A stretch of DNA of 64,000 nucleotides from Lineus longissimus (lineage: Eukaryota; Nemertea; Pilidiophora; Heteronemertea; Lineidae). The notes beneath the pieces are model-generated. The model saw only the letters and a program-made list of their open reading frames with translations. It ran no database searches and was not told the origin of the DNA. A program made the position numbers and the translations under genes. Below, piece after piece: positions 11,308 to 22,030 of this stretch (the first letter of the stretch is position 1; every line of letters starts with the position of its first letter). The stretch lies in assembly GCF_910592395.1 (NCBI RefSeq), contig NC_088314.1:14942001-15006000 (forward strand), given 5' to 3'.

Positions 11308-13551
11308 GTATTGAAAGAGCAGCTTTCCGCTGGCCTGCTTAAACACAGTTGTTTCTACACTGCAGCAAAGCCAATGCACTGAAGGTATTGAAGAGCGGAT
11401 GTGACAAAAGAACCCCTCAACTACTTCATTCACTGCAGTTCAAATAAAACCTTCACAACTGTCATCCACCCTAGGGGCCAAATCCATTAGACGTGTGTAA
11501 CTCCTCCCTGATTAGTAAGTTATAGGGCCTATTCATATTCTGTGAAGATTTACATGAAGGACCTGAATCTGTCTATTCAGTAATTAAACGCTGTTTTAAG
11601 CTGAACGCCCTTCATGAATTTGGCCCCATTTGTCCAAGTTTGATTCCATCTAGTCTGTCCACATCTCCCTATCTACCATAAACCTACATTCTGGTACTCG
11701 CATATAGGCCTACTACTTGCTACATTTTCTTGTCATTCATCTCATTCCTTGTTATTAAATTCCGCCAGCGTAGCTATTCAGGCCGCCAGGCCTCTAGTTA
11801 AAATATAAACTTCTAAGTCCTTCCAAACACTCCCCAGCCTATCAGGCCCAGGCATGAGGAGTAGGATGTAGTAGGACTATCTAGGAGTGTTGTCTACTCT
11901 ATCTAAGCCTTTTTCTCAAACTTTTCTGTAATACTACATGAAATGAATTAAAATAATAGATGCATTGCATCCATTTTTTGCGTTCCAATGGAATATTTCG
12001 TATCTGGGTTGGGGTCCAATCACATGTACCAAGTTTGAAGGGCACTTTTATACTTGCCTAGTGTACACCTGTAGGCCTAATGCATTTTCTGCACTAAATG
12101 GCCTGACGCGTGACGGGGCCAGCAGCTAGTGGTGTGAAATTGTTGACTAAATGACTGTTCATTTTCGCAGGTTGTCTGTGCAATAGAACTGGCCAGCCCC
12201 CAATTCTAAATGATGGATAATTTCGCAATGAAATCTGCTTCTAGTCTTATATGGATCATTCCTTTTTACGGTTATACTACCTATTACTTGACTGTGACTT
12301 TATCGATTCAAAAGGAGTAAAAACGTGGTGCACGCACTCGACAGGTGTTGTTGCAGTGTTCGTAAGTAAAGTAATTTACATGACAGCTGCAGCTTGCTCG
12401 ATACCGGCCAGAGTCAGTCGTAGGTCAATCCTCCTCCCCTCGCAAACGTTACATACTGGCAGTTCCAAAATGGAGTGTTCCTAGCCTGCGGGCGAATTAA
12501 CTCTGCCATAAGCCGAGTACTTTGCTCCAGCAGGCCCACTACTACTCCTATTTTCCGTTTCTGATCTTCGTCGTCCATGTCTTGACTGTTCGCGCTCATC
12601 CATGCATGCACGTGCTGCGTCGCTTACAGCAATAACAAAAATACGGTTGGCGAGCGCCATCTGTTGTTTTCGTGTTGTATGATGTCTCCGCGTCGTGTCG
12701 ACGTAGACCTTCGTGTTGTGATGATGTATTCGTGTCGTGTTGATGTCCTTATTTTGACATGTTTGAAAGATACGATGTCATGTAGGTCTTAAGCATGGTG
12801 TATGGATGTCCTTGTTTTGAAAGATACAATGTCTTCGTTTCACTTTTCAACATCTTTGTTAAGTTTAGTACATAATGTCTTCGTTTATATATCGTCTTCG
12901 TTATGGTCTGTCCTTGTTTTCGTCTGCTAGCGCTCGTCCTTTTTTTGTGGTAATAACCGCCCATAGGCTTAAGCTTTGACAGAGCCGTCACTGGCCCAAT
13001 ACTATCATCCGAATCCCGGGCTCCGAAGACTCATCAATGAAGGGGATCGGGAGGGGCAGGGTTGCAAACGACCCCATCTTTGTATTTAAAGGAAATGGGC
13101 GGCTTTTTATTACAGTACGTTTTTTCTTCCTCGGGTTCATCAGTTAACTATTTTTCTGAACGTGTCTGATGCTTGTCCAATTTTGTTTCAGCTCTTAGAT
13201 AGTAGACAAACGGGTTATTCGTTATTTTCAGTACGCGAAAGTCCTGGCACGAAAGACCTTTCCGACTTGTGAGTGCACGCCGAGTTAACGTCATTTCCAT
13301 CATTTCAGTAGTGAAGTGATCAAGCGCCATCACCGTGACGTTGGAAAAATCGATATCAGCCTCACCACGACCTCACAGGGTAAATCCATGGCTCCACTAG
13401 TAAGCGCCTTACTAAAGTGCATCGTTCCACATGGAAAGGATAAACGCAAGGAGAGCTAACTCGGGTCAAATAGGAGTCCAACATCGGAAAATCGTGATAG
13501 TTCAGTCGGACTTTGAATTTTTCCTTTTCTGGTGCAATTTGTAGACGGAAA
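11308..13551. other. Intergenic stretch, no supported gene
   Basis: No open frame here resembles a known protein. An imperfect repeat of GTGTTGTGATGATGT-like words lies at about 12660-12760. A 65-codon minus-strand frame at 12414-12611 has no recognisable domain and is not called. Confidence 0.5.
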
Positions 13552-13952
13552 GGTGACTGGACAGCAGACAGCTGGGTAATATTGCCATTAACAATGACAA
13601 TAATAATGACAATGGTCCTTTTAACCAGATCCCCAGTCCTGAGCGAGAGACTACCACTCAAACATCGCCGCCAAACGACCTCAGCCCTCTCTAGAAATCC
13701 CGGCTCATACATGCTAAATGCTCTATCATCCTATAAAGCGTCGATTCTTCCCATCATCGAAAAAACCAGAGTATTAGATTTATAGTCGTATCCTCCTAAA
13801 TTTCAAAAAGTGACTGATGGCATCCCGCAGGCGCAATCAATCCTTAACGATTAGTCTCTGACCACCTGGCCTTATGAGGAGCGACGGATGATACTGTCAA
13901 GGAAAGTTGGTATTAGGGGCATTATTACCAAGCTGTCTGCTGTCCAGTCACC
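13552..13952. repeat. Inverted repeat, 35-bp arms
   Basis: Arms 13552-13586 and 13918-13952 are reverse complements with about three mismatches, sharing GGTGACTGGACAGCAGACAG. The spacer of about 330 bases has no gene. It could be a degraded MITE. Confidence 0.6.
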
Positions 13953-14912
13953 ATCTATTCTACAGTAGCAGTTCCAATCCTTGGTTCCAATCATTGAATA
14001 ACACATGAAATGGAAAAATTAAAAAACAGACTGAATCAACACACTTTTCCCATTCAGGTCATTCCGACTGCATGGACCCGAGTGAGGCCTCCGTGCACAG
14101 ATATTTTTGTGTGGATCAATGCACGGTGACGCGCTGCGCGGAGACAAAAATCTACACCAAGACTGATGGCGCTGATGGCGCTCGATTACCCGACCATTTT
14201 CTACTGCCTAAGTCTGAAAAAGACATTCAGAAAAATACAATAGTTTACTGATGGCCAGAGACCTCTATTAGCCAGCGTGTACATTTTAATGAATATAGGT
14301 TGGTGAAAAAAGTACACCAAGGGTGTGCTCTAATTCCCACCAAATTTTATATGTGTTTTGAAGAGGCTTTTATCGAAATAATAGTAAAAATTCAAAACAT
14401 TCCAATACCGATTGCCTGAGAAAAATTGATTTGTGTACAGCATTGCAATCAAATCGTCACTCGCGGACTGATATGGGCCTATTAGAATACAAGTTCTAAA
14501 CTGGCCAGTGAGACAATATTTCCTAAAATTAATTATCAAAAAGTATATCCCCGTTATGGCCTGGCTCTGTAGATTAAGAATCCACCAAAGATTGAAGAAT
14601 AAATCCACTTTCACCCATCACAGTCATGTATTTACCACAGATTCACAGTTCAGTACGGACTATGAATACATGTCTCTGCCCTGATGAATAGGATGACGAA
14701 CGAAAAAGGATAAAAAGGCACCTATTCCTTTAATTGTACAACGGTGCTGCCATCTATCCTAAGAAAGTTATACTACACTACTTGTCATACCGGAAAATAC
14801 CGAACATCACCGAGTAACCTCCGACTGCATCCGCCATTCATACATGCCACAGACCATCCGTGTTAAATTAAACATAAATAATTAGCAGACATAGTTGGTA
14901 AATTCAGTAGAT
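13953..14912. other. 5' flank of the UBE2N-like gene
   Basis: No coding region is supported. It probably holds the promoter and 5' untranslated exon sequence of the gene starting at 14913. I see no convincing TATA box or other diagnostic element. Confidence 0.4.
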
Positions 14913-17900
14913 ATGTCATCGAGGGGGCAAGGATCGGGTGTCTCAGTGACAGACCCCGGAATGGTCACAAGAAGAATCACAAAAGTACGTGTTTGAACCC
15001 TTGTTTATCTGGCATCCATCAAAAAGTGAGATATTCAACATGTGCAATGCATTGCCATTGCACTGCACTCTCGTGCTGTTTAGTCATCGTTATACTGCAG
15101 TGGTTCTGGTTCTCCTTCTGCCCTGCCCCCGGGAGGGGGGGTCACTATCCATACCATGTGTAGAGTATCCTTGTACCAAGAAATACGTGATAGGGGGTGT
15201 TTTTGGGGCCACGGGAGTGTGGGACCTGCGTGGGGCACAGACTGGACAGAGCAGAGTTGAGAGACCCCCCCTGATAGGCTGATTTGCGGCCATCCTAAAC
15301 AGCGTCCACCAGGTTTAAAGTCAGGTATAAAGTCATCAAAATGAAATTAAACAGCCATAAACGTAATGAGTACACCATAAAACACATTTTCTGAAAATTT
15401 CATGACATTTGGTTGTAAGATTTAAGGGAGATGTTGTCTAAAATCACAGGGGTCCTGTTGTATTTATTGGGAAGCCCTATCAATTATCATTTCCTCCAAG
15501 ACCAAGTCAAATCCAACATGGCCGCCGACTGGGTGGTGGACGCTGGTAGATTTTAGACAACAACTCGGTAATCTAGCACACAAATGTCATGAAGCGATCA
15601 GGAAATTTGGAAAATGTCCTGCTTATTTCGTTTATGACCATAAGATTTTATTTTGATGACTTTAGATATGCTTTTAAACCTGGTGGACGCTGGTGGATGC
15701 TGTTTAGTGTGACCCCTGATTTCAGTCAGATTCGGACCCCACAAGTAACAGACAAAGAGGCCCATGGGTTAACCTCGCCAACATCCCGCATCACCACGCC
15801 ATAGACCTCGAAATTATCGCGCACTGTATTGCCATGCGTTAGGGTTCTTGCTATCCCGCCATGCCCGCTCGCCGCAATTCCAAGAGAACTTTATCATGGA
15901 AATACAAATTCTGACAAGTATCTACTATCGAGGTTTAATAGACCATACTCGCTCATATCCAAACGTCCCACCGGATTTCACAACAAAATGGCACCGGAAA
16001 ATCCCAAAGCATGAGATGGTGGCGATGAAAAACATGCCAGCAAGAGGGAGTGGGGATGGAAAACATGCCTGCAAAAGGGGATAGAGAATGGGGAAAGGTT
16101 GGGCCCTGCTGGAGGGGTCTTTTGAATTTGAAAAGTACAAGGATGCACTACATATGTTATGGTGAGCAGGGTGGCACTGGGATTTGCCACAGGCAAACAT
16201 TGAAGAAGATAGTGAAATTGACACCAAAATCAACCAAAATTTGTTTCCGTGGCTAAAGGAAAAATTGAAAAAGAGAAGAATTTGATACAATTCTTTCACT
16301 TTGAACCAGTTACTGTGGCTGATTAGAATTTTGACCCAGCGCCCACCCTGGAGAGAGAACCCCCCCACCCCCTGGCTTCTGCCATTCGTTGTGCCTGTAT
16401 GATCCTCAGGAGAGTGCAAAGTAAACCCAGGCAGAAGTGTTGACACTGTAAATTGGTTCTTGCATTCCATCGATCTGTCAATCAGTTGATTCATGTGACA
16501 TGTCAATCATAGACAGAACTGTGGCAAAAATAAATTTCGGCCATTTGAAACTAGGCATTTTCACAGGCAGCGTAAGTGTACCAAGACATAAAAGTCATGT
16601 TTTAAATGAAATCATCACAAAAGGCATTCAAAATATAATCGACTGCTTCAAGTAAATTGTTTGAATAAGCTTGTATATTTGTACTTTTATGCCATTGTAA
16701 AATACGTTGCCTGTGAAAAGGGGTTTTTTTTCAAAATGGCCAAACTTTATTTTCACGCCTTTTCGCCTAGTTAGTATAATATGACAATTGACACTTAAGA
16801 AGTTGGCTTGGAAGTGGCAATGGTACGGTTTAGATAATGGGAGACTGCTAAAATGTGGAATCGGGAATGACTGCATCCTCGCATTGCCAGTTGGCAGATT
16901 CCACATTTTAGCAGTCTCCCATTGTCTAAACTGTACCGTCACCAATCCTGGGCCAAAGTCTTAAGTGTCGTTTGGCTGATCAGCCTGATAGATGGAGCTA
17001 TAATACACCATCTAGTTTTGATGATTTATTTTTCGTCTCATCAGGAAACAGCACGCCTACAAACAGATAAGGTAGAGGGTATTAGTGCGCAACCAGATGA
17101 GGCCAATCAGCGACTGTTCTATGTGACAATTGATGGACCAAAGGATGTGAGTATTGTGAAAATATATAGGTGAGAGGTAAAGGCCCAATTCTCTTCTATG
17201 ATGCACAAGTGGTGATGATGAATTGTGCCGGTAATCTAGAAACAAATCCACGCAATAGATCAAACACTATTAAATAAGCTTTGATTGGTCACGGAGCACT
17301 TATTTTGCTTTCACTATTGGCTCACTCAAACTTTCAATTTTGTGTCAGTCACAACGTTGGCAGTCAGGTCCCACATTCACGAACTTCACAATCGCCACTC
17401 CTGCTTGCCTGAGGCCAGTCACCAGGCCAAAAACAACAAATGACGTGTTACCGTTGTGGCATATGACAAAAAATGGCTCGCTGGGGAATAACTCCTAGTT
17501 CAGGGTGAATCCTGACGAAGACTGGTCTTGTGAATTGTTGGCAAAATAAATTATCAAAGTTGTTGGTAACAGAAATTGTGAAAATGTTTTTAAGATGGTT
17601 TGCATATGCTTTGCTTGATATTTCATTGCTATTGTTTTGTTTTCAGTCCCCATATGAGAATGGTGTCTTCAAATTAGAGTTATATTTACCGCAGGAGTAT
17701 CCAATGATGCCTCCAAAGGTTTATTTCAAAACTAAAATTTACCATCCAAATATTGATCGCCATGGCAGAATATGCCTTGATATATTAAAAGGTGAGCATT
17801 TTCCAGTGTGTGCTGTATGGATAGTTATCAAGTTCTAACACTTTGCACACATTTCCCCGTGTGTGCTGTATGGATAGTTATCAAGTTCTAACACTTTGCA

Positions 17901-20707
17901 CACATTTCCCAGTGTGTGCTGTATGGATAGTTATCAAGTTCTAACACTTTGCACACATTTCCCAGTGTGTCCTGTATGGATAGTTATCAAGTTCTAACAC
18001 TTTGCACACATCTTGGCAATCCTCAAACCAACCCTAGTCTCCAAACTTCTTCCCCAGGTTCAGTTGATTAAATTTGAATGATTCCTGTCAGTTGGTTTCC
18101 AAAGTTGTTGGTATTGTACGATCTTTATGCCCCCGCCAATGAGTAAAGCATTGCGGAGGCATTATGTTTTACCGATGTCCGTCAGGCGTCTGTAGACTTT
18201 TCGTTTCCGCTCATTTTAAGGAGAACGCTTTTAGCGATAACCACGATACTTTTTGGCTCACCGTAGGGGAGTCTATACAACACCGCAGTGTCCGTCGTCC
18301 GTCGTCGTCCGTCGTCGTCGTCGTCGTCCGTCGTATCCTAGTTCAAAAACAGTGGCACGTTTTTTAACCGCTAGGCCTATGAACTTAAAACTTTGTACAC
18401 ATGACCCCCTAGGTCAGATGACCCGTGACACTAAATTTCTGTCCGATCTGATTCTCTACTTGGCCACCAGGGGGCCAAATGTGGATATCTAAAAAGTGTG
18501 ATATCTCGCTTATTAGTGACTTGTTTTCGATAAAACTTTTGTGGTAGGTACTCATAGCAAGGATACATCATATATCTTACGGGTTTTTAATTTGATCTAC
18601 TTTTAAAGGTCGCAGAGGTCAAATGGCGTGAATTGGCCGTTTGAGTGTAACTATGGCACGTTTCTCAACCACCAAAGCTATGAGCTTGAAACTTGGTACA
18701 TATAACCCCCTATATCAGATAACCTCTGGTGCTGAATTTCAGCCTGATCTGATTCTTGACTTTGCCACCAGGGGGCCAAAACAGAAAAGTAAGAAGTGCA
18801 ATAGCCTGTTTATTAGCAAATTGTTTTTTGATGAAATTTTTATGGCAGGGACCCCTAGCAAGGTTACCTCAGATGTTGCACGATTTTTCGGATTTGACCT
18901 ACTTTTTAAGGTCGCAGAGGTCAAATGGCGTAAATTTGCCGTTTGAGTGTAACTATGGCACGTTTCTCAACCGCAACAGTAATGAACTTGAAACTTTGAA
19001 CAAATGACCCCCTAGGTCAGTTGACCTTTTACACTGAATTTTGGTTCGGTCTGATTATTGACTTGGCCACCAGGGGGCCCAAACTCAAAACTCAAAAAGT
19101 GTGATTTCTCGCTTATTACTGATTTGTTTTTGATAAAAGTTTCATAGTAGGTACTCCTAGCAAGGATACATCACATATCTTACGGGTTTTTGATTTGACC
19201 CACCTTTCAAGTTCACAGAGGTCAAAGTTGAAAACTTTACCGTTCTTGGTACGTTTTGTCGTTGTTCAATGTAAAGAGTTTTAATTTTGTGTAATGATGC
19301 ATCTAAGAAGCCACTATTTGTATGCCAAGTTTCAGCCAGATCGGAATTCAAATATGGCCGAAATTGCATGTATTGTGGGTTTTTCCTCATATTGTGGCAA
19401 TCCAAAGGTCGTGAGTTCAAACCCCGGTCAAGGACAGCCAAAAATATTTTTATTTTTCATCTTTTCCTTTTTTCTTTTCTGAGTTCTATCTTACATTTTC
19501 TTCATTTTTTGATTTATTTGGTGCCATAGATTTAATTAGGCGGCCATCTTGGAAATCGTTTTTTGCCGATTGCTGTAGTGAAACGAGTGATGAAATTGTT
19601 ATGGTCGGGTGGATGTGTCTACATCACATATCACCCTGGTTTGTTATTTGACCTACCTGTCAGGGTCACTGAGGTCAAAGTTAAAAATATATTCACCATT
19701 GTCATACTGTAGCACTTTTTGTAACTGTCTACTAAAAATACTTACGGTGAGCACAATGGCCCCTGGCCGTTTCATTTTGTGGGTTGACCTTTACCAATGT
19801 CAGCACCATCACTCTCATCATGCTTGTTGTTGTTGCGTTTTCAGAAAAATGGAGTCCAGCTCTTCAGATGCGCACAGTTCTACTATCAATTGCTGCATTA
19901 CTCAGTGCACCGAATCCCGATGATCCCCTAGAGAACACTGTAGCAGAGCAATGGAAAACTAATGAAGAACAAGCTATCAAAACTGGTAGGTAATCATTTC
20001 TATTAATATCACTCCATTAGAATGAATTGGTCGAGTTGAAGAAAGTTTGCCTGTAACACGTTGTTGGAAATCTTCACCGTACAATAATCGTACAATAATT
20101 GCAATTATTGGTTTCTGCATCAACACTGATATTGGCATGTCTCGGAGACAAAATGGCAACTGTTGATAGCTTAGAGGGCTTTCCTTGACAGAAAAGTATT
20201 AGTGCCAGAGAAACCTTTTGAGAGAATGCAGTTGGTTTTCATTTGGCTTTCGTTTGGTTTCACTCAATTCATACAATGTCACAGATAAGCATAGTTCTTC
20301 GTATTCAAGCAAAGACTTCCACAATTACAAGATACGGTTTCGTGCATCCATGAACCACAACTGAATTTATTTGGTTTGTTAAATTTATGTAAAATCCAAA
20401 TTATACAGTAAGTCGTGAAATAATCGTGAGCATTTTATTTTTGCGAGGTCCTGAATGCACTGTCAATCCCAAACTTAAAAAGTGCAACCATTTCAACTGT
20501 TATGCATTAACAAATAAATTTCGGCAGCAAACACAGTATAGACTACTGTCGATTATTGGAAATGAACTAATTCGTCAGCTTGAAGCTTTGTGAACTGCAA
20601 TAAAGGTGTTTTTGGTTGCAAGTAATGAATGATGCGAATTTTTGTTTTTGTTTTCAGCTAAAGAATGGACAAAGGAGTATGCAGCCAAAAAACAGCCCCC
20701 CTCTTGA
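14913..20707 (+). CDS. UBE2N: UBC13/UBE2N-like ubiquitin-conjugating enzyme E2, five exons
   Basis: Coding exons are 14913-14984, 17045-17146, 17647-17791, 19845-19985 and 20658-20707. All have GT-AG borders and join in one frame (169 codons, or 153 if the second Met at 14961 starts; human UBE2N has 152). The E2 fold is complete: RRITKETARL helix 1, YPMMPPKV, the catalytic HPN motif, active-site Cys in GRICLDILK, and the UBC13-type [11 protein letters not shown] loop. UBC13 pairs with a UEV partner (MMS2/UEV1A) to build K63-linked ubiquitin chains in DNA-damage tolerance and immune signalling. An in-frame stop at 14892 limits the start to 14913 or 14961; family length favours 14961. The protein looks more diverged from human UBE2N than is usual for animal orthologs, so it may be a paralog. 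Confidence 0.88.
15296..15703. repeat. Palindromic element in UBE2N-like intron 1
   Basis: Arms 15296-15445 and 15549-15703 are imperfect reverse complements. The outer parts share ACAGCGTCCACCAGG with its inverse, the inner parts GTTGTCTAAAATC with its inverse. The roughly 100-base centre contains CATGGCCGCCGAC. This looks like a foldback MITE; no gene is seen. Confidence 0.6.
16539..16741. mobile_element. Short MITE, copy 1
   Basis: About 203 bases bounded by GGCCATTT and its inverse AAAATGGCC. Subterminal CAGGCAGCGTAAGTGTACC and CATAAAAG reappear inverted at the other end. A second copy lies at 26567-26781 with the same internal sequence (GGCATTCAAAATAT, TTGAATAAGCTT). No coding capacity. 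It sits in intron 1 of the UBE2N-like gene. Confidence 0.65.
16790..16969. repeat. Long hairpin in UBE2N-like intron 1
   Basis: Positions 16822-16862 and 16897-16937 can pair over 41 bases; the only two differences become G-U pairs in the + strand RNA. The loop is 34 bases. Weaker pairing continues outward to 16790 and 16969 (GACACTTAAG with its inverse). It would form a stable hairpin in the gene's pre-mRNA. It may be a MITE or a small-RNA precursor. Confidence 0.75.
17807..18011. repeat. 53-bp minisatellite, four copies
   Basis: Four head-to-tail copies of a 53-base unit containing GCTGTATGGATAGTTATC and CTAACACTTTGCACACAT, nearly identical. The array starts 15 bases after the splice donor of UBE2N-like exon 3. 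Confidence 0.9.
18128..18250. repeat. Dispersed repeat with GCCCCCGCCAAT hairpin
   Basis: GCCCCCGCCAAT is followed after a short loop by ATTGCGGAGGC, so the two can pair. The downstream sequence grades into the 301-base tandem repeat. A (CGTCGT)-type simple repeat lies at about 18290-18340. Confidence 0.4.
18350..19250. repeat. 301-bp tandem repeat, three copies, each with a CTCF-like motif
   Basis: Landmarks ATGGCACGTTTCTCAACC and GCCACCAGGGGGCC recur at intervals of 301 and 302 bases. Each unit carries CCACCAGGGGGC (18464, 18765, 19067), all in the same orientation. The units lie in intron 3 of the UBE2N-like gene. A partial relative with CCACTAGGGGGC occurs at 20902 in the 3' flank. Confidence 0.8.
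19385..19535 (+). repeat. tRNA-derived SINE fragment
   Basis: A B-box-like GAGTTCAAACCCC is followed by GACAGCCAAAA and a T-rich tail. The same body and tail arrangement is seen inverted at 29150-29245 and 34285-34390. The A box is weak, so this is a 5'-truncated or diverged copy. Confidence 0.5.
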
Positions 20708-22030
20708 TGTAAGATATCAAGAAAAGTTTTTAAAATGTTTTTTAAATGGTAATTTTGTCTGAGAAAGTTAATTTGGGGTCCATGTGGGTACTGTACTTGG
20801 GAACTTTGCACTTAATTTTCTTTCTATGTGTGGTAAATGTATGGCATATCAGTGGGCGTTGTTTGCTATTCAAAACTGGCCCAATCTGATTCAGAGTTTC
20901 ACCACTAGGGGGCATATCTAACTTATCAACCACCTCAACTCAATCTTTGGCCAAGGGGTATCAGTCATTCAGTGGGACTAGGCATGGTATTCTTTGAACA
21001 AAAACGGACCTCCTTATGAATGACATCAGATTTAATTGGCCAACTTGCTTTTGGTACTAACTTATGCAATTTCTTTCTTTTTTCAGTGAATTTCTTAGGA
21101 GACACCCTCTACAATTCTTATTCCTGTCTTGGAGCCCACGAAATGAACTGGAAAACCTACATTGTACACTGGAAAAAAGGCCGTTTTATCTTGACAAATA
21201 TCATACAAGGAGGGGGCACAATTGAACATCATCAACATAAATCATCAAGTGCAAATTTTGTCAATATAAAAATAGTAAAAGATTGGAAGAATATATTTTT
21301 TGGAGTGATGTTGGATAATTACTGAAAGAGCTTACTCGTAAGATCATGGTGGCCCAACGTTAACTTCCTATACATAATCTGACATCATAACATAGAATGA
21401 GTACACAGACATGTACTGTGTATACAGCCACCTTCGATATAAATATAAATTGAGAGATTTTTTGTTTAATCTTTGTTGGGAAAATTCGCATGTTTTTGGA
21501 CCTAACTGGGGAGTGACAAAGCAGGAACAAGTGTAAATTCTAATTTTAACCTCATAACCCTCTTCACAGACATTTGGATGAATGTTGGACAGTACAGTAT
21601 CCTAGATTTGAATTGGCTGCCAGAGTCTGATAGTATCCTGATATAGAACAAAATTCATAACTAGATTTCTGTATTATGACTTAATTTGGTGGGTTTATCA
21701 TTTCGTGTTTGTCATCTTGTGTCTTTAAAGGTGAAACTAACTTTATTGAAAAGGTTTTGTTGGAAGTCTTCCTTCCATATTTGCTGGTTTAGTTTTTGCA
21801 ATCATAATTGATAACGCCTTCATGAAAACAGCAAAATATTTCAAACGGACTTGTTAGTGATTTTACAGCATACTGTAAATTGAAGAAATTTTTTTTTACA
21901 GTATAATGTAAAACATGCGAATCTTCGATTTTACAGTATACTGTAAAATGGATGCAACCGAGAATAACTAAAGACTAGTCTGTATTTATTTTGAGATAGA
22001 TAAAATAAAGACTAGTCGGTATTTATTCTT
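20708..22030 (+). other. Probable 3' untranslated and flanking region of the UBE2N-like gene
   Basis: No coding region is supported. An AATAAA signal at 22004-22009 is a candidate polyadenylation signal about 1.3 kb after the stop. The stretch contains a CTCF-like motif (20902-20913) and three palindromic TTTTACAGTATACTG-like words (about 21860, 21893, 21928). Confidence 0.4.
21928..21949. repeat. Perfect 22-bp palindrome
   Basis: ATTTTACAGTA is followed directly by its reverse complement. Two imperfect versions lie just upstream (about 21860-21880 and 21893-21913). Confidence 0.8.

Noticed and set aside
12414-12611. Minus-strand frame with MDDEDQKRKIG segment
   Set aside because: Composition is plausible for a first exon, but no partner exon or family was found on that strand.
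21020-21325. 101-codon frame after the UBE2N-like stop codon
   Set aside because: It lies in the probable 3' untranslated region, is low in conserved features and has no homology that I can recognise.
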